DNA from: an uncultured Clostridia bacterium
GTDB lineage: Bacteria; Bacillota; Clostridia; Oscillospirales; Oscillospiraceae
Reading direction: 5' to 3'
Assembly: GCA_946061515.1 (NCBI GenBank)
Contig: CAMGRL010000014.1
Coordinates: 1-39,569, forward strand
DNA: 39,569 nucleotides
Below the pieces are notes generated by a model. That model was not told the DNA's origin. It was given only the letters and a program-made list of their open reading frames with translations, and did not search any database. Made by a program: the position numbers and the translations under genes. Below are positions 15,213 to 23,376 of the stretch, piece by piece (within the stretch, counting starts at the first letter, position 1; every line of letters starts with the position of its first letter).

Positions 15213-15845
15213 TTATTGTGCGGTAAACAAATGACGCCTTTTGTTAAAGTATTTTTTGTTCACAAAGAACAGGACGATCAAGACCAATGCACTTGCGATT
15301 ATATTGGCGGAAAGAAACTCAAGCACAGAGATTCCCGTTGCAAGGCTTGCGGCAGCGAAGTACAGGAAGGGGAGAACCACATTGCAGAGCAGGAGAGCAA
15401 GATACAGCTTTGGGCCCCGCTCTCTGTACTTTGCAAGGGACATACGCACATAGAAAGCAAAAATAACAAGCAGAAAACAGATGTTGGCGTACAGAATGTC
15501 TATGATTTTCAAGCTGGGCCATAAAGCATAGACGAATTCCATGTCTTCTCCATAGTGCGAGCCGGTTGCGGCCATGAACCCGTCGCGGATGAGCATCAGC
15601 ATCGAGGCAAACAGTTGGAAATAGATTATAAATTTATACCACTTCATCCCCAGGACCGGCTGATCTGCATTAGCAGAATTTTCGCTGACCTCGGGATAAA
15701 CGGCATCTGTCTGCGTAAGGGAATAACCGCTGTCCTGAAAAGAACCGACCAAAGTGTTTTCGTCAGAGCCCTGAAGCTTTGCCCCGCAATAGGTACAATA
15801 GGCCGGGGTCCCCTGAAGCTCTTTGCCGCATTTGAAACAATACAT
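15213..15845 (-). CDS. Zinc-ribbon membrane protein of unknown function
   Basis: 210 residues. The N-terminus is a rubredoxin-like zinc ribbon with Cys3, Cys6, Cys17 and Cys20 (MYCFKCGKEL, then YCTYCGAKL). A polar linker of about 45 residues follows, then four hydrophobic segments starting near WYKFIIYFQLFASML, IIDILYANICFLLVIFAF, LYLALLLCNVVLPFLYFA and IIASALVLIVLFFVNKK. This zinc_ribbon_2-plus-membrane layout is common in Firmicutes; no function is known. Start at 15845, the family-typical M-x-C, 8 nt after AGAGG. Base composition is visibly more AT-rich than the flanking genes, which suggests later arrival. Own promoter; monocistronic. Confidence 0.7.
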   Translation of the reverse strand: MYCFKCGKELQGTPAYCTYCGAKLQGSDENTLVGSFQDSGYSLTQTDAVYPEVSENSANADQPVLGMKWYKFIIYFQLFASMLMLIRDGFMAATGSHYGEDMEFVYALWPSLKIIDILYANICFLLVIFAFYVRMSLAKYRERGPKLYLALLLCNVVLPFLYFAAASLATGISVLEFLSANIIASALVLIVLFFVNKKYFNKRRHLFTAQ

Positions 15846-15898
15846 GAAACGCGCCTCTTTTCCTCCATATTTTGAACGGTATTTCCTGTTCAACATAT

Positions 15899-15927
15899 AG
15901 TATACGGGGAAGTGTCGAAGAATGCAA
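15899..15927 (-). promoter_or_regulatory. Promoter of the zinc-ribbon gene
   Basis: On the reverse strand TTGCAT (15922-15927) and TATACT (15899-15904) are separated by 17 bp. Confidence 0.65.
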
Positions 15928-15969
15928 GAAAAAGGAAAAACCAGGGGGTGGAAAGAGAGCGTCTTTTCC

Positions 15970-16701
15970 TTATTGCCGCCTCATCTGCCGCAGAAACAGC
16001 AGCACGGCGGCCACAAGGGCCACAGCGGCATAGGCCAGGACCCAAAGCAGATGGGGCCAGATAGCGCCGAAATTGCCAACGAGCACCGCCCGCTCCATCT
16101 CCACCGCGTGGACAAAGGGCAGGGCGTAGGCGATGGCCTTGAACGCGCCGCCCACCAGGTCCAGATCGAACCAGACCCCGGAGAGCCAGGCGGTGAGATT
16201 GGTCAGCAGAGCGCCGCAGATGCCGCCCACCTGCTTGTCGGTAAGTACGCTGCCGCAGAGAAGGCCCAGGGCGATGAAAAAGATCTCCGCCGGGATCAGC
16301 AGCAGCACGGCCCAGAGCACATTCACTGTCAGCTTCAGGCCCAGACAGGCCGCCGCCAGGTAGCACAGTACGCACTGAGCCGCCGAGATGGGCAGCACAG
16401 GCAGCATATAGCCCAGAATGTAGTCCGCGGGGCGGAGAGGCGTGGTATAGAGCCGCTGCAGCAGGGAAGAGGAGCGGTCTTTGGCGATCAGGGCGGCGGA
16501 AAACAGCGTCATAAAGGCCAGACCGAAGACCGTAAGCCCCGGGGTCAGCATCTCCAGCTCGAAAAGACTGACGGGGATATTGGCCTGTATGGCGCTGAGC
16601 AAAAACAGCAGCACCAGGGGAAAGCCCAGTCCGAAGCCCAGGTTCAGCGGGTCCCGCAGGATCTCTTTCGCCGTGCGCAGAGAGTATGAGAGCATACGCA
16701 T
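15970..16701 (-). CDS. ABC-2 type exporter permease
   Basis: 243 residues with six hydrophobic segments. The order is that of ABC-2 (DrrB/YadH-like) permeases: NLGFGLGFPLVLLFLLSAI first, then MLTPGLTVFGLAFMTLFSAAL and RLYTTPLRPADYILGYMLPV, where the last is the cytoplasmic loop that meets the ATPase, and late LSGVWFDLDLV. It starts one base after the ATPase gene stop, in one operon TetR-ATPase-permease. It exports an unknown compound, probably a drug or lipid, across the cytoplasmic membrane. Confidence 0.88.
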   Translation of the reverse strand: MRMLSYSLRTAKEILRDPLNLGFGLGFPLVLLFLLSAIQANIPVSLFELEMLTPGLTVFGLAFMTLFSAALIAKDRSSSLLQRLYTTPLRPADYILGYMLPVLPISAAQCVLCYLAAACLGLKLTVNVLWAVLLLIPAEIFFIALGLLCGSVLTDKQVGGICGALLTNLTAWLSGVWFDLDLVGGAFKAIAYALPFVHAVEMERAVLVGNFGAIWPHLLWVLAYAAVALVAAVLLFLRQMRRQ

Positions 16702-16702
16702 A

Positions 16703-17428
16703 TCATTCCGCCTCCTTTACCAGTTTTACGAAGGCCTCTTCAAAGCGCTCCGTGCCGGCCCGGGCATTGATCTCCGCCGGGGTGCCCACGGCGATCAGCC
16801 GGCCGCTTTTCATGATGCCGGTCCGGTCGGACAAGGCCTCGGCCTCCTCCATGTAGTGGGTGGTGAGCACAATGGTCATGCGGCCCTTGAGACTGCGGAT
16901 CAGGTCCCACAGCTCACTGCGGGCCAGCACGTCAAGACCCAGGGTGGGCTCATCCAAAAATAAAATTTCCGGGTCGGAGATCAGGGCCATGGCGATGCTC
17001 AGCCGCCGCTGCCAGCCGCCGGACAGCTTCCCCGCCCTGCGGGACAGGACCGTGTCCAGCCCCAGCTTTTCAGACAGGGACGCGATTTTTTCCGCCGTTT
17101 CGGCTTTGGACATGCCGTGTATACCCGCCATCAGCGCAAGGTTTTCCCGGACGCTGAGCAGCGGGGCCACCGCTGTCTCCTGGGGAGAGACGGCGATGAT
17201 GGATTTCACCCCGCCGCTGTCGTGAAGGATGCTTTTTCCGTTTAATAGCGCGTCCCCGCCGCTGGGGCGGGTCAGGCAGGAGAGCATTTTGATGGTGGTG
17301 GTCTTGCCCGCGCCGTTTACGCCCAAAAGGGAGAACAGCTCCCCCTCGCCGATGGTCAGATTGAGCCGGTCGACGGCGGTCAGGTCCTTATAGCGTTTTG
17401 TCAGTTCTTTGATCTCTATGGCGCTCAT
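16703..17428 (-). CDS. ABC exporter ATP-binding protein
   Basis: 241 residues, a complete nucleotide-binding domain. Walker A is GVNGAGKTTT (about 36-45), the signature is LSGGWQRR, Walker B is ILFLDEPTLGLD, and the H-loop lies in LTTHYMEEAEALSDRTGIM. The signature has Trp after the double Gly, common in this DrrA/CcmA-like class. It powers the permease encoded next. The start overlaps the TetR stop by 4 bp. Confidence 0.93.
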   Translation of the reverse strand: MSAIEIKELTKRYKDLTAVDRLNLTIGEGELFSLLGVNGAGKTTTIKMLSCLTRPSGGDALLNGKSILHDSGGVKSIIAVSPQETAVAPLLSVRENLALMAGIHGMSKAETAEKIASLSEKLGLDTVLSRRAGKLSGGWQRRLSIAMALISDPEILFLDEPTLGLDVLARSELWDLIRSLKGRMTIVLTTHYMEEAEALSDRTGIMKSGRLIAVGTPAEINARAGTERFEEAFVKLVKEAE

Positions 17429-17997
17429 GTTTCTCCCTCCTCTGACAGAAAGCGGAGCTTCATCCCCTCATAGGCGTCGGTCATCATCCGGCTGATCATG
17501 TCCTTGTCCCAGTTCAAATAGGACGTGGCGCACATGGTGGCGATGCCGTGGACATAGATCCACATTTCCAGGTGAAACAGGTAGGCCCGCTCCCGGCTGA
17601 GACCGGTGCTGCTCTGTATGAGGTCCACAATGCCGTCAAAATCCCCGCCGTCCTCCCGGGGCGGCTCAGCGCTGCGGTCCCGCATGAACAGCAGCCGGAA
17701 AAGCTGCTTCTCCTCCCGGGCAAAGCGGATGTAGGCCATGCCGCTGGCCTTGTAGGGCGGAAACTCGCCGCTCTCCATGTCGGTGCGCAGATAGTGCTGA
17801 TAGACCTGCTCCGCGTAGCGCAGGGCGTCGTCCTTCAGCGCGTCCATGGACTGGTAGTTGGAAAAAATGGGCTGGGTGGAGCAGCCCAGCCGGGAGGCCA
17901 GGGCTCTGGCGTTCACGGCGTCAAAACCGCTTTCCCGGATGATCTCCACGCAGGCGGACAGGATGTCCTCCTGGCTGACTTTGGCTTTCGGCGGCAT
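17425..17997 (-). CDS. TetR-family regulator of the ABC exporter
   Basis: 190 residues. The N-terminal helix-turn-helix is SQEDILSACVEIIRESGFDA, then NARALASRLGCSTQPIFSNY (28-47). The C-terminal ligand domain is YHGI-like (MWIYVHGIATMCATSYLNW). It is the first gene of its operon and is translationally coupled to the ATPase. The promoter is overlapped by inverted repeats, so autorepression relieved by the exporter's substrate is likely. Confidence 0.88.
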   Translation of the reverse strand: MPPKAKVSQEDILSACVEIIRESGFDAVNARALASRLGCSTQPIFSNYQSMDALKDDALRYAEQVYQHYLRTDMESGEFPPYKASGMAYIRFAREEKQLFRLLFMRDRSAEPPREDGGDFDGIVDLIQSSTGLSRERAYLFHLEMWIYVHGIATMCATSYLNWDKDMISRMMTDAYEGMKLRFLSEEGET

Positions 17998-18012
17998 GCT
18001 GCGCCCTCCTTA

Positions 18013-18067
18013 AATAACATAAGTTATATAACGACTGTTATTATACACGGTTTCGGCTGATTGTCAA
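18013..18067 (-). promoter_or_regulatory. TetR-gene promoter with palindromic operator
   Basis: On the reverse strand TTGACA (18062-18067) and TATAAT (18040-18045) are spaced by 16 bp. Immediately downstream are AATAACA/TGTTATT arms (18013-18019 and 18036-18042) and the perfect palindrome GTTATATAAC (18023-18032). A repressor bound here would cover the transcription start. Confidence 0.72.
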
Positions 18068-18069
18068 TA

Positions 18070-18102
18070 AAAAATCGCCGGACTTGCCGTCCGGCGATTT
18101 TT
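18070..18102. terminator. Bidirectional terminator
   Basis: AAAAATCGCCGGAC and its complement form a perfect 14-bp stem with loop TTGCC, with T-runs on both strands. It ends the large gene at 18113-20689; the next -35 box begins 3 bp away. Confidence 0.92.
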
Positions 18103-18112
18103 GAGACAATAA

Positions 18113-20689
18113 TCAGACCTTGGCCAAAAAGCAGTCCTGACTGCCCACTTCGGAATACAGGATCCCGCCACGGGGACCCAGGTCGTAAACGGAGATGACC
18201 TGCTCCAGTCCGTCGCCCGCGGGGGCAAACTCGCTGTACCGGTCGGGCATACTGCGGAAAAGCGCATCGTTGAAGAGACAGCCCTCCTCGCCCCGGTACA
18301 GGGCGGCGTAGAAGATCTGAGACTCCACCAGGTCCTGGAAAAAGTGGCTGCCATAGGACAGCTCCGGCCGCATGCCGTGGGAGCTGTAGGCCACTTCGCA
18401 CATGCAGGTGTAGCGGGAGATCTCCGCAAAGCTCACCGGCACGCCCAGACTGGGTGTGGTGGTGCCCCAGCGGCCCGGGCCGATCAGCACAGCGCCCTCC
18501 CCGGTGAGAGAGGCGTTCAGCTCGCCGATCCTGCGGGCCACGGCGTATTTCTGCCGCTCCGGCAGCTCCAGATATTCCTCGGCCTGGACGAACACCGCGT
18601 AGCGCACGGGGATACACACATTGCCGCCCATGAAGTTGCCCTTGATGCGGAAGAAGAAGTCCTTCACTTGGGGCATCACCCCCGCCCGGCCCATGCCGTG
18701 GGTCTGTAAAGTGCGGCACTGGAGCAGATTGATCCGGTACTCCCCGGCGCGGTTAAAGCTGCAGGCGTATTCCACATCCACCGGGTAGTCGTAGATTTTT
18801 TCCAGCGTGGACATGATCAGAGCAAGATCGTCGGTAAATTTGGTGCGGCGCAGCAGGCGGTTGAAGTTGACGATATCCGGCACCTGCACACCGGTGAGCC
18901 CCAGCTCCCGGTAATGGGCGGCGGCAGCCATGTCCGGCTCCATGAAGAGCATGGGGTCCGCGTTCATCTCCCGTTTGTCCAGGCTCTCCAGATCCACGGT
19001 GCGGAAGCGGTTTTCCTTCAGGTCGATCAGGTCCACCTTGTGCTGGGAGTATTTGTACTCGTCGCCGTATTCCACCAGCGGCGGGGCCAGGGGGTCGTCC
19101 AGCTTGATGAAGCGGGCGTAGTCGTCGGCCTCCCGGTCCACGGCTCTGGTGCCCATGCCGAAGACCAGACGAAGCATACCCTTGTTGTTGAGAGAGGCGT
19201 TAGTGCCCGCCATATACAGGTTCTTGGAGTGGCCTACGCCGGCGATGTGGGGATAGTAATAGGGCCCCCGTCTGTCGCCGCTGACGCGCATGACCAGCAG
19301 GGCCATCTGCTCGTCCCGGTCAAGGAGGTTGCGCTCAGCCCTGTATTTGAAGGCGTCGGCGCTGACGGTGCTGGCGTAAACGGTGCGCACCGCGTTTTCA
19401 AACACCCGGTAGCGCTCCTCCAGGGTGCCCTGGTTGGGGCAGAACACGCTCTCGTACTTTCCGGCAAAGGCGTTGCCGATGCCGTCCTCCAGAAGGGAGC
19501 TGGAGCGCACGATAATGGGGGACTGGCCGAAATATTCCAGCATGGAGAGAAACTGCTCCTTGATGGTGGGCATAAATTCGCCCTGCAAGAGCCGGTCCCG
19601 AAATTCCGGGGCCAGGCGCATGTAGTCCTCCGGCTCGATCATCCGGGTGCGCAGGTCCCAGGTGTTGTTCTGCACCGCGTAGGTATAGAACACGTCCGCG
19701 CCGATAAAATAGGAGTCATGGGGCTCGATCCGCTCCCGGTAGAGCTCCGGCAGGGTGTCCCGGATGATGTTTCGGGCCAGAAGCATACCCACAGCCTTGC
19801 CGCCGATACAGCCGGTGCCGATCTCCCGCTTTTTGATGTCCATCAGGTCCCGGACGGAGAAATATTTCCGGCAGAGCTCCAGCCTTGTGGGCTCCGTGCC
19901 CAGCAGGCAGCGCATAATGTTCTCTTTCAGCGCCACGCCGTCCGGGTCAGTGGGCTCCCCGGCCCCGGCGCTGACCGAGTCGAACATGCTGTCCCAGCAG
20001 TCCCGGCGTTCGCCGGTCTGGGTGAAGATGTCGAAAATGGCGTAGTTTTCAATGCTGGAGGTGATCACCCGGCTGCTGTTTCCGCTGATTTTGATGGGGA
20101 AGAACATGCTGTCCGTGGTGCGCTCCTCGGCCTTCAGGGGGTGGATATAGATGCTTCCCTCTACCGTCCGGACGTTCATCAGCACGGAGGTGGCCCGGCG
20201 GATGCGGGAGATGGTCTCGTAGATGTGCCGCTCATATTTGATGGGCACATAGGCGATGGCGTTCTGCTTTTGCAGAAAGGGGCTGGTCAGGCAGAAGAAG
20301 TTGCAGATCATCAGGTCGGAAAACCAGTAGCGCTGCAGCTCGGAGAGGCAGTCGAAAATGTAAAAGCTGTTGGGCTCCTCGCTGCTGATGATGCGGTGGA
20401 CCTGAACGGCGAAGGTCTCAAAGCCTACAGCCGGGTCCAGCATGTACTTTTTCACGTTGGCCCCCCGGCTCTGCAGGGCGGCGGCGTCGATGACCTCCTC
20501 GTGGTCGCCGAAGCGCAGGTATACAATGCGCTGGTTGCTGCGGGCCACGGTGGAGACAAAGCGGGTCGCCACATAGACATAGTCGCCGATGTCCTCGATC
20601 TGCCAGGTCACGGTATCTCCCTTCCGGAGAAAGTCTATGGATCGGTCAAGGGCTTCAATTCCGGTACTGACTTGCGGGGTATCGCTCAT
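18113..20689 (-). CDS. KaiC/RecA-like domain fused to a PEP-synthase-type (PPDK_N) nucleotide-binding module
   Basis: 858 residues, cytoplasmic. Residues 1-230 resemble a KaiC/RadA ATPase (STGIEALDRSIDFLRKGDTV at 8-27; a Walker-B-like IFDCLSEL at 111-118). The expected Walker A is replaced by WQIEDIGDYVYV, so ATP binding there is doubtful. Residues 290-700 follow the PEP/pyruvate-binding module of PEP synthase and PPDK: GGKAVGMLLARN (296-307), PIIVRSSSLLEDGIGNAFAG (391-410), then PYYYPHIAGVGHSKN and YRINLLQCRTLQTHG. The histidine swivel domain and the PEP-binding barrel are absent. The C-terminal 160 residues (GAVLIGPGRWGTTTPSLGVP) are unfamiliar. It may be a phosphotransferase or regulatory kinase rather than a PEP synthase; function unknown. 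Own promoter; monocistronic. Confidence 0.7.
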   Translation of the reverse strand: MSDTPQVSTGIEALDRSIDFLRKGDTVTWQIEDIGDYVYVATRFVSTVARSNQRIVYLRFGDHEEVIDAAALQSRGANVKKYMLDPAVGFETFAVQVHRIISSEEPNSFYIFDCLSELQRYWFSDLMICNFFCLTSPFLQKQNAIAYVPIKYERHIYETISRIRRATSVLMNVRTVEGSIYIHPLKAEERTTDSMFFPIKISGNSSRVITSSIENYAIFDIFTQTGERRDCWDSMFDSVSAGAGEPTDPDGVALKENIMRCLLGTEPTRLELCRKYFSVRDLMDIKKREIGTGCIGGKAVGMLLARNIIRDTLPELYRERIEPHDSYFIGADVFYTYAVQNNTWDLRTRMIEPEDYMRLAPEFRDRLLQGEFMPTIKEQFLSMLEYFGQSPIIVRSSSLLEDGIGNAFAGKYESVFCPNQGTLEERYRVFENAVRTVYASTVSADAFKYRAERNLLDRDEQMALLVMRVSGDRRGPYYYPHIAGVGHSKNLYMAGTNASLNNKGMLRLVFGMGTRAVDREADDYARFIKLDDPLAPPLVEYGDEYKYSQHKVDLIDLKENRFRTVDLESLDKREMNADPMLFMEPDMAAAAHYRELGLTGVQVPDIVNFNRLLRRTKFTDDLALIMSTLEKIYDYPVDVEYACSFNRAGEYRINLLQCRTLQTHGMGRAGVMPQVKDFFFRIKGNFMGGNVCIPVRYAVFVQAEEYLELPERQKYAVARRIGELNASLTGEGAVLIGPGRWGTTTPSLGVPVSFAEISRYTCMCEVAYSSHGMRPELSYGSHFFQDLVESQIFYAALYRGEEGCLFNDALFRSMPDRYSEFAPAGDGLEQVISVYDLGPRGGILYSEVGSQDCFLAKV

Positions 20690-20718
20690 TTTTGTGCACC
20701 TCCCAGGTCTTTTTTTCC

Positions 20719-20748
20719 ATTATATATTATTTTTATCTGCCTTTTCAA
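20719..20748 (-). promoter_or_regulatory. Promoter of the KaiC-PPDK_N gene
   Basis: On the reverse strand TTGAAA (20743-20748) and TATAAT (20719-20724) with an 18-bp spacer. The start codon is preceded by GGGAGGTG. Confidence 0.65.
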
Positions 20749-20797
20749 TATGGAATTGGGCGAATTGCTGTGCTACAATAAAAAAGAGGTGATGTCC

Positions 20798-21427
20798 GTG
20801 GAACAAAGGTTCGAGCGGGCGGTACTGCCCAGGGAATTTTATATGCGGGACGCCAACACCGTGGCCCGGGCGCTGCTGGGCAAGCTGCTGGTACACCAAA
20901 GCCCGGAGGGGCTTGCCGCGGGCATGATCGTGGAGACCGAGGCCTATGTGGGGCCGGAGGACGACGGCGCCCACTCCTACGGCGGGCGGCGCACGGCCCG
21001 GACGGAGATCCAGTTCGGCCCCGGCGGCTATGCCTATGTGTTCGGCATCTACGGTATGCACAACTGCTTCAACACGGTCTGCGCCGGAGAGGACCAGCCG
21101 GAGGTGGTGCTGGTGCGGGCCCTGGAGCCGGTGGAGGGCGTCGAGCTGATGGAAAAGCGGCGGGGCAGCCATAGCCTGACTGCGCTTTGCAGCGGGCCGG
21201 GCAAGCTCTGCGCCGCTCTGGGCATCACAAAAGAGCAGTACGGTCTGGACCTGTGCGGAGACCGGCTGTTTATTACTGACTACAAGACATTTTCCGCAGA
21301 GCAGATCCGCACTTCGGCCCGGATCAACATCGACTACGCGGAAAAATGCCGGGATTACCCATGGCGGTATTTCCTTGCGGACAATCCCCATGTGTCGAAG
21401 GTCCCCAAAAGGTACAGAACGGAATAA
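20798..21427 (+). CDS. DNA-3-methyladenine glycosylase (MPG/AAG family)
   Basis: 209 residues, the usual length of bacterial MPG. The family blocks are clear: ARALLGKLLV, MIVETEAYVGPEDDGAHSYG (the Glu in ETEAY activates water), GPGGYAYVFGIYGMHNCFN (base-flipping tyrosine region), then PEVVLVRALEP and LCSGPGKLCAALGI. It removes 3-methyladenine and related alkylated purines from DNA. The start is not settled. GTG at 20798 lies 8 nt after AGAGG. ATG at 20792 lies only 2 nt after it, and I prefer the GTG. An extended -10 (TGCTACAAT, 20771-20779) just upstream would give a leader of only about 10 nt. Confidence 0.92.
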   Translation: MEQRFERAVLPREFYMRDANTVARALLGKLLVHQSPEGLAAGMIVETEAYVGPEDDGAHSYGGRRTARTEIQFGPGGYAYVFGIYGMHNCFNTVCAGEDQPEVVLVRALEPVEGVELMEKRRGSHSLTALCSGPGKLCAALGITKEQYGLDLCGDRLFITDYKTFSAEQIRTSARINIDYAEKCRDYPWRYFLADNPHVSKVPKRYRTE

Positions 21428-21460
21428 GAAAAGACCGTATCGCACTGATACGGTCTTTTC
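21428..21460. terminator. Bidirectional terminator
   Basis: GAAAAGACCGTATC pairs with GATACGGTCTTTTC around GCACT, directly between the convergent glycosylase and ABC exporter genes. Confidence 0.92.
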
Positions 21461-21468
21461 CCTTCCCT

Positions 21469-23376
21469 TTATTCAAGCTCAAAGGCGCCGGTGTAGAGCT
21501 GGTAGTAGGTGCCTTTTTCGGCGATCAGCTTTTCGTGGCTGCCGCGCTCAATGATGCGGCCATGGTCCAGCACCATGATCACATCGGCGTTCATGACCGT
21601 GGAGAGCCGGTGGGCGATGACGAACACCGTTCTGCCCTCCATCAGCTTGTCCATACCCTGCTGCACGATGGCCTCGGTGCGGGTGTCGATGGAGGAGGTG
21701 GCCTCGTCCAGGATCATCACCGGCGGATCGGCCACGGCAGCTCTGGCAATGGCAATGAGCTGCCGCTGCCCCTGGGACAGGTTGGCGCCGTTGTTGGTCA
21801 GCATGGTGTCGTAGCCCTCGGGCAGGCGGCTGATGAAATCGTCCGCGCCGGAGAGCCTGGCCGCCTCCCGGCAGTCCTCGTCGCTGGCGTCCAGCCGGCC
21901 GTAGCGGATATTCTCCATAACGGTGCCGGTAAACAGGTTGGTGTCCTGCAGGACGATGCCCAGAGAGCGGCGCAGGTCGGATTTTCTGATCTTGTTGATG
22001 TTGATGCCGTCATAGCGGATCTTGCCGTCGGCAATGTCGTAAAAGCGGTTAATCAGGTTGGTAATGGTGGTTTTTCCCGCGCCGGTGGCGCCCACAAAGG
22101 CCACCTTCTGGCCCGGCTCCGCATAGACAGACACATCGTGCAGAACTTCTTTGCCCTCCACATAGGAGAAGTCCACATTGAAGAGCCGCACGTCACCCTG
22201 AAGGGGCGTATAGCTCAGGCTGCCGTCGCTGTGGGGGTGCCGCCAGGCCCAGTGGCCGGTGTGCTTTTCGGTCTCCGTCAGGCTGCCGTCGTTACCCTCT
22301 TCCACGTTGACCAGGGTGACATAGCCCTCGTCGGCCTCCGGCTTTTCATCCATCAGACTGAAGATACGGCCCGCGCCGGCGCTGGCCATGACGATGGAGT
22401 TGATCTGCTGAGAAAGCTGGTTCACGTTGCCCGCAAACTGCCTGGTCATGTTCAGGAAAGGCACAAGGATGCTGATGCTGAAGGCTTTGCCGGAAAGACT
22501 CAGATTGGGCAGGCCGGACAGGAGAAACACGCCGCCCACCAGGGCGATGGTCACATACAGAATGTTTCCGATGTTGCCGATGATGGGGCCCAGGCAGTTG
22601 GCGTAGGCATGGGCCCGGAAGCTGTCCTCATACAGACTGCCGTTGATTTTGTCAAAGTCCTCTATGCTCTGCTGCTCATGGCAGAATACCTTGACGACCT
22701 TCTGGCCGTTCATCATCTCCTGAATGTAGCCCTCTGTGGCGGCCACGGATCTCTGCTGGCGGATAAAGTATTTTGCTGAGCCGCCGCCCACCTTTTTTGT
22801 CACCAGGATCATGGTGGCCACGCCCAGAAGCAGCACCAGCGTGAGCCAGATGCTGAAATACATCATAATGCTGAACACGCAGAGAACGATGGCCCCGGCC
22901 TGGATCATTGCGGGCAGAGACTGGGACACCAGCTGGCGCAGGGTGTCGATGTCGTTGGTATAGTAGCTCATGATGTCGCCGTGCTTGTGGGTGTCGAAAT
23001 AGCTGATGGGCAGGTCCTGCATCCCGTCAAACATCTCCTGCCGGAGCTTGTTCAGAAAGCCCTGGGTCATATAGGCCATGAGCTGGGTGTAAGTCACCAT
23101 GGAGATGATGGAGAGCACATACAAGACCACAAGCAGGGTCAGATAGGGGATGATCTCCGCCCGGGCGGAAGCCCAGTCCCCGCCTCTGTACCACTTCTCC
23201 ACCACGGAGAGCACGTTCTGCACAAAGAGCGAGGGGATGGAGGAGACGATGGAGGAAAACAGGATGCACAGCATGGTCAGCGGGGCCAGCACGGGATAGT
23301 AGCCGAACAGCTTCTTAATGACCCGGGACAGGGGATTTTTGCCCTTTTCCAGGGGCATTTCAGGCCGTTTAGTCAT
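21469..23376 (-). CDS. Heterodimeric ABC exporter, catalytically competent half
   Basis: 635 residues: six membrane helices (LFGYYPVLAPLTMLCILFSS onward) followed by a nucleotide-binding domain. Walker A is GATGAGKTT, the signature is LSQGQRQ, Walker B is VMILDEATSSID with the catalytic Glu, and the H-loop is IAHRLS. The signature has Gln in place of the second Gly. A spacer of about 40 residues rich in His and Trp (HTGHWAWRHPHSDGS) separates the two halves and resembles an insert common in clostridial exporters. The longer frame from 23475 is rejected: AGGAGGTGAGGAAC sits right before 23376. It overlaps the preceding half-transporter by 8 bp. It probably exports drugs, peptides or lipids. 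Confidence 0.9.
   Translation of the reverse strand: MTKRPEMPLEKGKNPLSRVIKKLFGYYPVLAPLTMLCILFSSIVSSIPSLFVQNVLSVVEKWYRGGDWASARAEIIPYLTLLVVLYVLSIISMVTYTQLMAYMTQGFLNKLRQEMFDGMQDLPISYFDTHKHGDIMSYYTNDIDTLRQLVSQSLPAMIQAGAIVLCVFSIMMYFSIWLTLVLLLGVATMILVTKKVGGGSAKYFIRQQRSVAATEGYIQEMMNGQKVVKVFCHEQQSIEDFDKINGSLYEDSFRAHAYANCLGPIIGNIGNILYVTIALVGGVFLLSGLPNLSLSGKAFSISILVPFLNMTRQFAGNVNQLSQQINSIVMASAGAGRIFSLMDEKPEADEGYVTLVNVEEGNDGSLTETEKHTGHWAWRHPHSDGSLSYTPLQGDVRLFNVDFSYVEGKEVLHDVSVYAEPGQKVAFVGATGAGKTTITNLINRFYDIADGKIRYDGININKIRKSDLRRSLGIVLQDTNLFTGTVMENIRYGRLDASDEDCREAARLSGADDFISRLPEGYDTMLTNNGANLSQGQRQLIAIARAAVADPPVMILDEATSSIDTRTEAIVQQGMDKLMEGRTVFVIAHRLSTVMNADVIMVLDHGRIIERGSHEKLIAEKGTYYQLYTGAFELE

Noticed and set aside
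18914-20760. Very long open frame opposite the KaiC-PPDK_N gene running into the glycosylase gene
   Set aside because: Its translation is low-complexity (His/Gly/Val/Gln-rich) and matches no domain until the glycosylase itself. It is the antisense shadow of a GC-rich gene.
20750-20797. Longer start for the 3-methyladenine glycosylase at ATG 20750
   Set aside because: The added residues precede a ribosome binding site and overlap the likely -10 box. The family's homology begins after EQRFERAVL.
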